Shown here piece by piece: positions 14,929 to 15,943 of a stretch of DNA of 15,943 nucleotides. Position 1 is the first letter of the stretch. Each line of letters opens with the position of its first letter. Origin of the DNA: Desulfobacterales bacterium (GTDB lineage: Bacteria; Desulfobacterota; Desulfobulbia; Desulfobulbales; BM004); the NCBI GenBank assembly GCA_012974315.1, contig JAAXQI010000016.1:1-15943 (forward strand), in the 5' to 3' direction. The notes beneath the pieces were generated by a model, which saw only the letters and a program-made list of their open reading frames with translations, was not told the origin of the DNA and made no database searches. A program made the translations under genes and the position numbers.

Positions 14929-15117
14929 TTACTCCAGTTCTGCATCAAGCTTAATAACAGTTCTGCCATTATAGGTTCCACAGCCGCTGCAAAGCCTGTG
15001 CGAAATCTTGGGCTCCCCGCATTTGGGACAGCTTGAGATAACCGCAGGAGTTAACGCATCATGGGAGCGCCTTTTCCTCGTCCTGGAATGGGAATGTCTA
15101 TGTTTGGGTAAAGCCAC
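14929..15117 (-). CDS. rpmF: 50S ribosomal protein L32 (bL32)
   Basis: A 62-residue basic ribosomal protein of the large subunit. It opens ALPKHRHSHSRTRKRRSHDAL, the usual bL32 pattern, and has a zinc ribbon with CPKC (50-region) and CSGC pairs, so it is the zinc-containing form. The start is GTG 15115-15117, backed by a consensus AGGAGG (15125-15130) 7 bases upstream. It is the first gene of the fatty acid/phospholipid operon, with a clear promoter about 105 bp upstream. The usual upstream neighbour yceD (DUF177) is not present in the window. Confidence 0.97.
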   Translation of the reverse strand: MALPKHRHSHSRTRKRRSHDALTPAVISSCPKCGEPKISHRLCSGCGTYNGRTVIKLDAELE

Positions 15118-15228
15118 CTTCTAACCTCCTAATATATATATATTTTTCTTTACGGCATATTTCAGGAAGATATATCTGCTTCTTCATAAAAATCTGCTTT
15201 TGACATGACCAAATACTAAACAGCGGAG

Positions 15229-15256
15229 ACTATAAAAAATTACCCATAATTGTCAA
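15229..15256 (-). promoter_or_regulatory. Sigma70-type promoter of the rpmF-plsX-fab operon
   Basis: On the minus strand TTGACA (15251-15256, perfect) and TATAGT (15229-15234, 5 of 6) are separated by 16 bases. Transcription would start near 15222, giving a leader of about 105 bases before the rpmF GTG. The leader holds an AT dinucleotide run (15132-15142) just ahead of AGGAGG. This is the best promoter match in the window and sits at the expected place. Confidence 0.75.
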
Positions 15257-15267
15257 GTTATTTTCCT

Positions 15268-15290
15268 ATTGTAACGCTCTTTATTACAAT
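15268..15290. promoter_or_regulatory. Inverted repeat upstream of the rpmF promoter (possible operator)
   Basis: ATTGTAA (15268-15274) and TTACAAT (15284-15290) form a perfect 7-bp inverted repeat with a 9-base centre. It lies 11 bases beyond the -35 box of the rpmF promoter, a position suited to a dimeric activator or regulator. The identity of any regulator is unknown. Confidence 0.45.
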
Positions 15291-15292
15291 TC

Positions 15293-15316
15293 TTACGTGT
15301 TTTTCCTCCAACGTAA
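15293..15316. promoter_or_regulatory. Second inverted repeat upstream of the rpmF promoter
   Basis: TTACGT (15293-15298) and ACGTAA (15311-15316) form a perfect 6-bp inverted repeat with a 12-base centre, two bases from the first one. No U-tract follows on either strand that would make it a terminator. It may be part of a composite regulatory site, or chance in AT-rich DNA. The rest of the 288-bp gap (15317-15418) shows no gene or clear terminator for the upstream membrane protein. Confidence 0.35.
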
Positions 15317-15418
15317 ATTTTGACATCCATTTGTGCAAAAAAAATGCAATAATATGTTTAGTTCCAGACCGTTCAGACTATATCATCAAAATCTTTTCAA
15401 ATAACCAGGGAGCGATTT

Positions 15419-15937
15419 TCAGAAACAGGGGTTTGGCCCCGACCTTACATTTCTCAGCCAGCTCGCCAGGGCCAGCACAATAAAAAAATTGACTAAAAAC
15501 AGACTGTATTCTCCTGCCATTCCGGTCATCCCTTCCGTTTTCTCCATGAGATACCCGACGGGATAACTCACCACAATAGAAGAGAGTGCAAGGTATCCAA
15601 TGGTATGGATAAAAAACAACAAAAAAGCAGTTAGAAGTTTTCCCATTTGAGGAAGCATGTGTTTTTTCAGCTGTCCAAGCAAGCGCTCCAAAACAAGTAA
15701 AACAAAACCCAACAACGCACCTGGCAATAATGTCCAGAAAACTAAAAAATATTCCGTTTCGTGCACATATGAAAAAAGTAATGTGATGAGAGATAATATA
15801 ACGACAGAGGTTATTAGCATCATGAAAACGGCATAAACACTTAACTTCAAAGGTGGGCCGTCAAATATTCTCGCCTTTGAAACCCGACGCAACCTCACAC
15901 TATCCTTTTCAGCAATTTTTGAATTCATCGCACGCAT
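15419..15937 (-). CDS. Hypothetical membrane protein with four predicted transmembrane helices
   Basis: A 172-residue protein I do not recognise. It has a basic N-terminus (RLRRVSKARIF, cytoplasmic by the positive-inside rule), then hydrophobic segments at about 33-57, 63-86, 98-130 and 143-162, and a short basic tail RNVRSGPNPCF. The linker ERLLGQLKKHMLPQMGK between helices 2 and 3 is basic. The ATG at 15937 is only 6 bases from the window edge, so its ribosome binding site cannot be judged; an ATG three codons in (15928) is an alternative. It is on the same strand as rpmF but separated by 301 bp that include a promoter, so it is probably not part of the fab operon. Function unknown. Confidence 0.7.
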   Translation of the reverse strand: MRAMNSKIAEKDSVRLRRVSKARIFDGPPLKLSVYAVFMMLITSVVILSLITLLFSYVHETEYFLVFWTLLPGALLGFVLLVLERLLGQLKKHMLPQMGKLLTAFLLFFIHTIGYLALSSIVVSYPVGYLMEKTEGMTGMAGEYSLFLVNFFIVLALASWLRNVRSGPNPCF

Positions 15938-15943
15938 ATATAT

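Overview
The window reads as chromosomal housekeeping DNA from an anaerobic bacterium, most likely of the Desulfobacterota (former Deltaproteobacteria, perhaps Desulfobulbales-like). This rests on gene order (rpmF-plsX-fabH-...-fabG-acpP-fabF-rpiB-glyA-dCMP deaminase-nrdR-ribD, an order I recall from Geobacter and relatives), on an electron-transfer flavoprotein whose alpha subunit carries a two-cluster ferredoxin domain, and on moderate, AT-leaning composition. The taxon is an inference and species level cannot be called.

Layout. At the left (1-1330, plus strand) are a secreted beta-sandwich-type protein of unknown role and a tiny, apparently frame-disrupted gene whose end resembles the C-terminal tail of HerA-like (DUF853) ATPases. 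These face a very long minus-strand gene train, with a hairpin in the convergent gap at about 1339-1356. Reading the train in its direction of transcription, right to left: rpmF (15117), plsX, fabH, an acyl-CoA dehydrogenase, etfB, ferredoxin-fused etfA, fabG, acpP, fabF, rpiB, glyA, dCMP deaminase, nrdR, ribD, glnS (ends 1397). A good sigma70-type promoter (TTGACA, 16 bp, TATAGT) lies about 105 bp ahead of rpmF, next to two adjacent inverted repeats. A four-helix membrane protein of unknown function sits upstream of that promoter at the right edge.

How the genes work together. rpmF-plsX-fabH-fabG-acpP-fabF is the phospholipid and type II fatty acid synthesis block. glyA, dCMP deaminase and nrdR form a deoxynucleotide and one-carbon block (methylene-THF for thymidylate, dUMP supply, control of ribonucleotide reductase). 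ribD belongs to riboflavin synthesis and glnS to translation. Terminator-like hairpins flank acpP, and there may be weak internal promoters, so the train is probably several overlapping transcripts.

Main points of interest: (1) the slot between fabH and fabG, usually held by fabD, holds an acyl-CoA dehydrogenase with a bifurcating-type, ferredoxin-fused EtfBA, and etfA and fabG overlap at TAATG; (2) fabG is interrupted by a frameshift near 9403-9413, surprising for a normally essential gene; (3) the mini-gene at 1099-1330 is split at an A8 tract; (4) tandem inverted repeats lie beside the rpmF promoter. No tRNA, rRNA, CRISPR array, insertion sequence or phage gene was seen.
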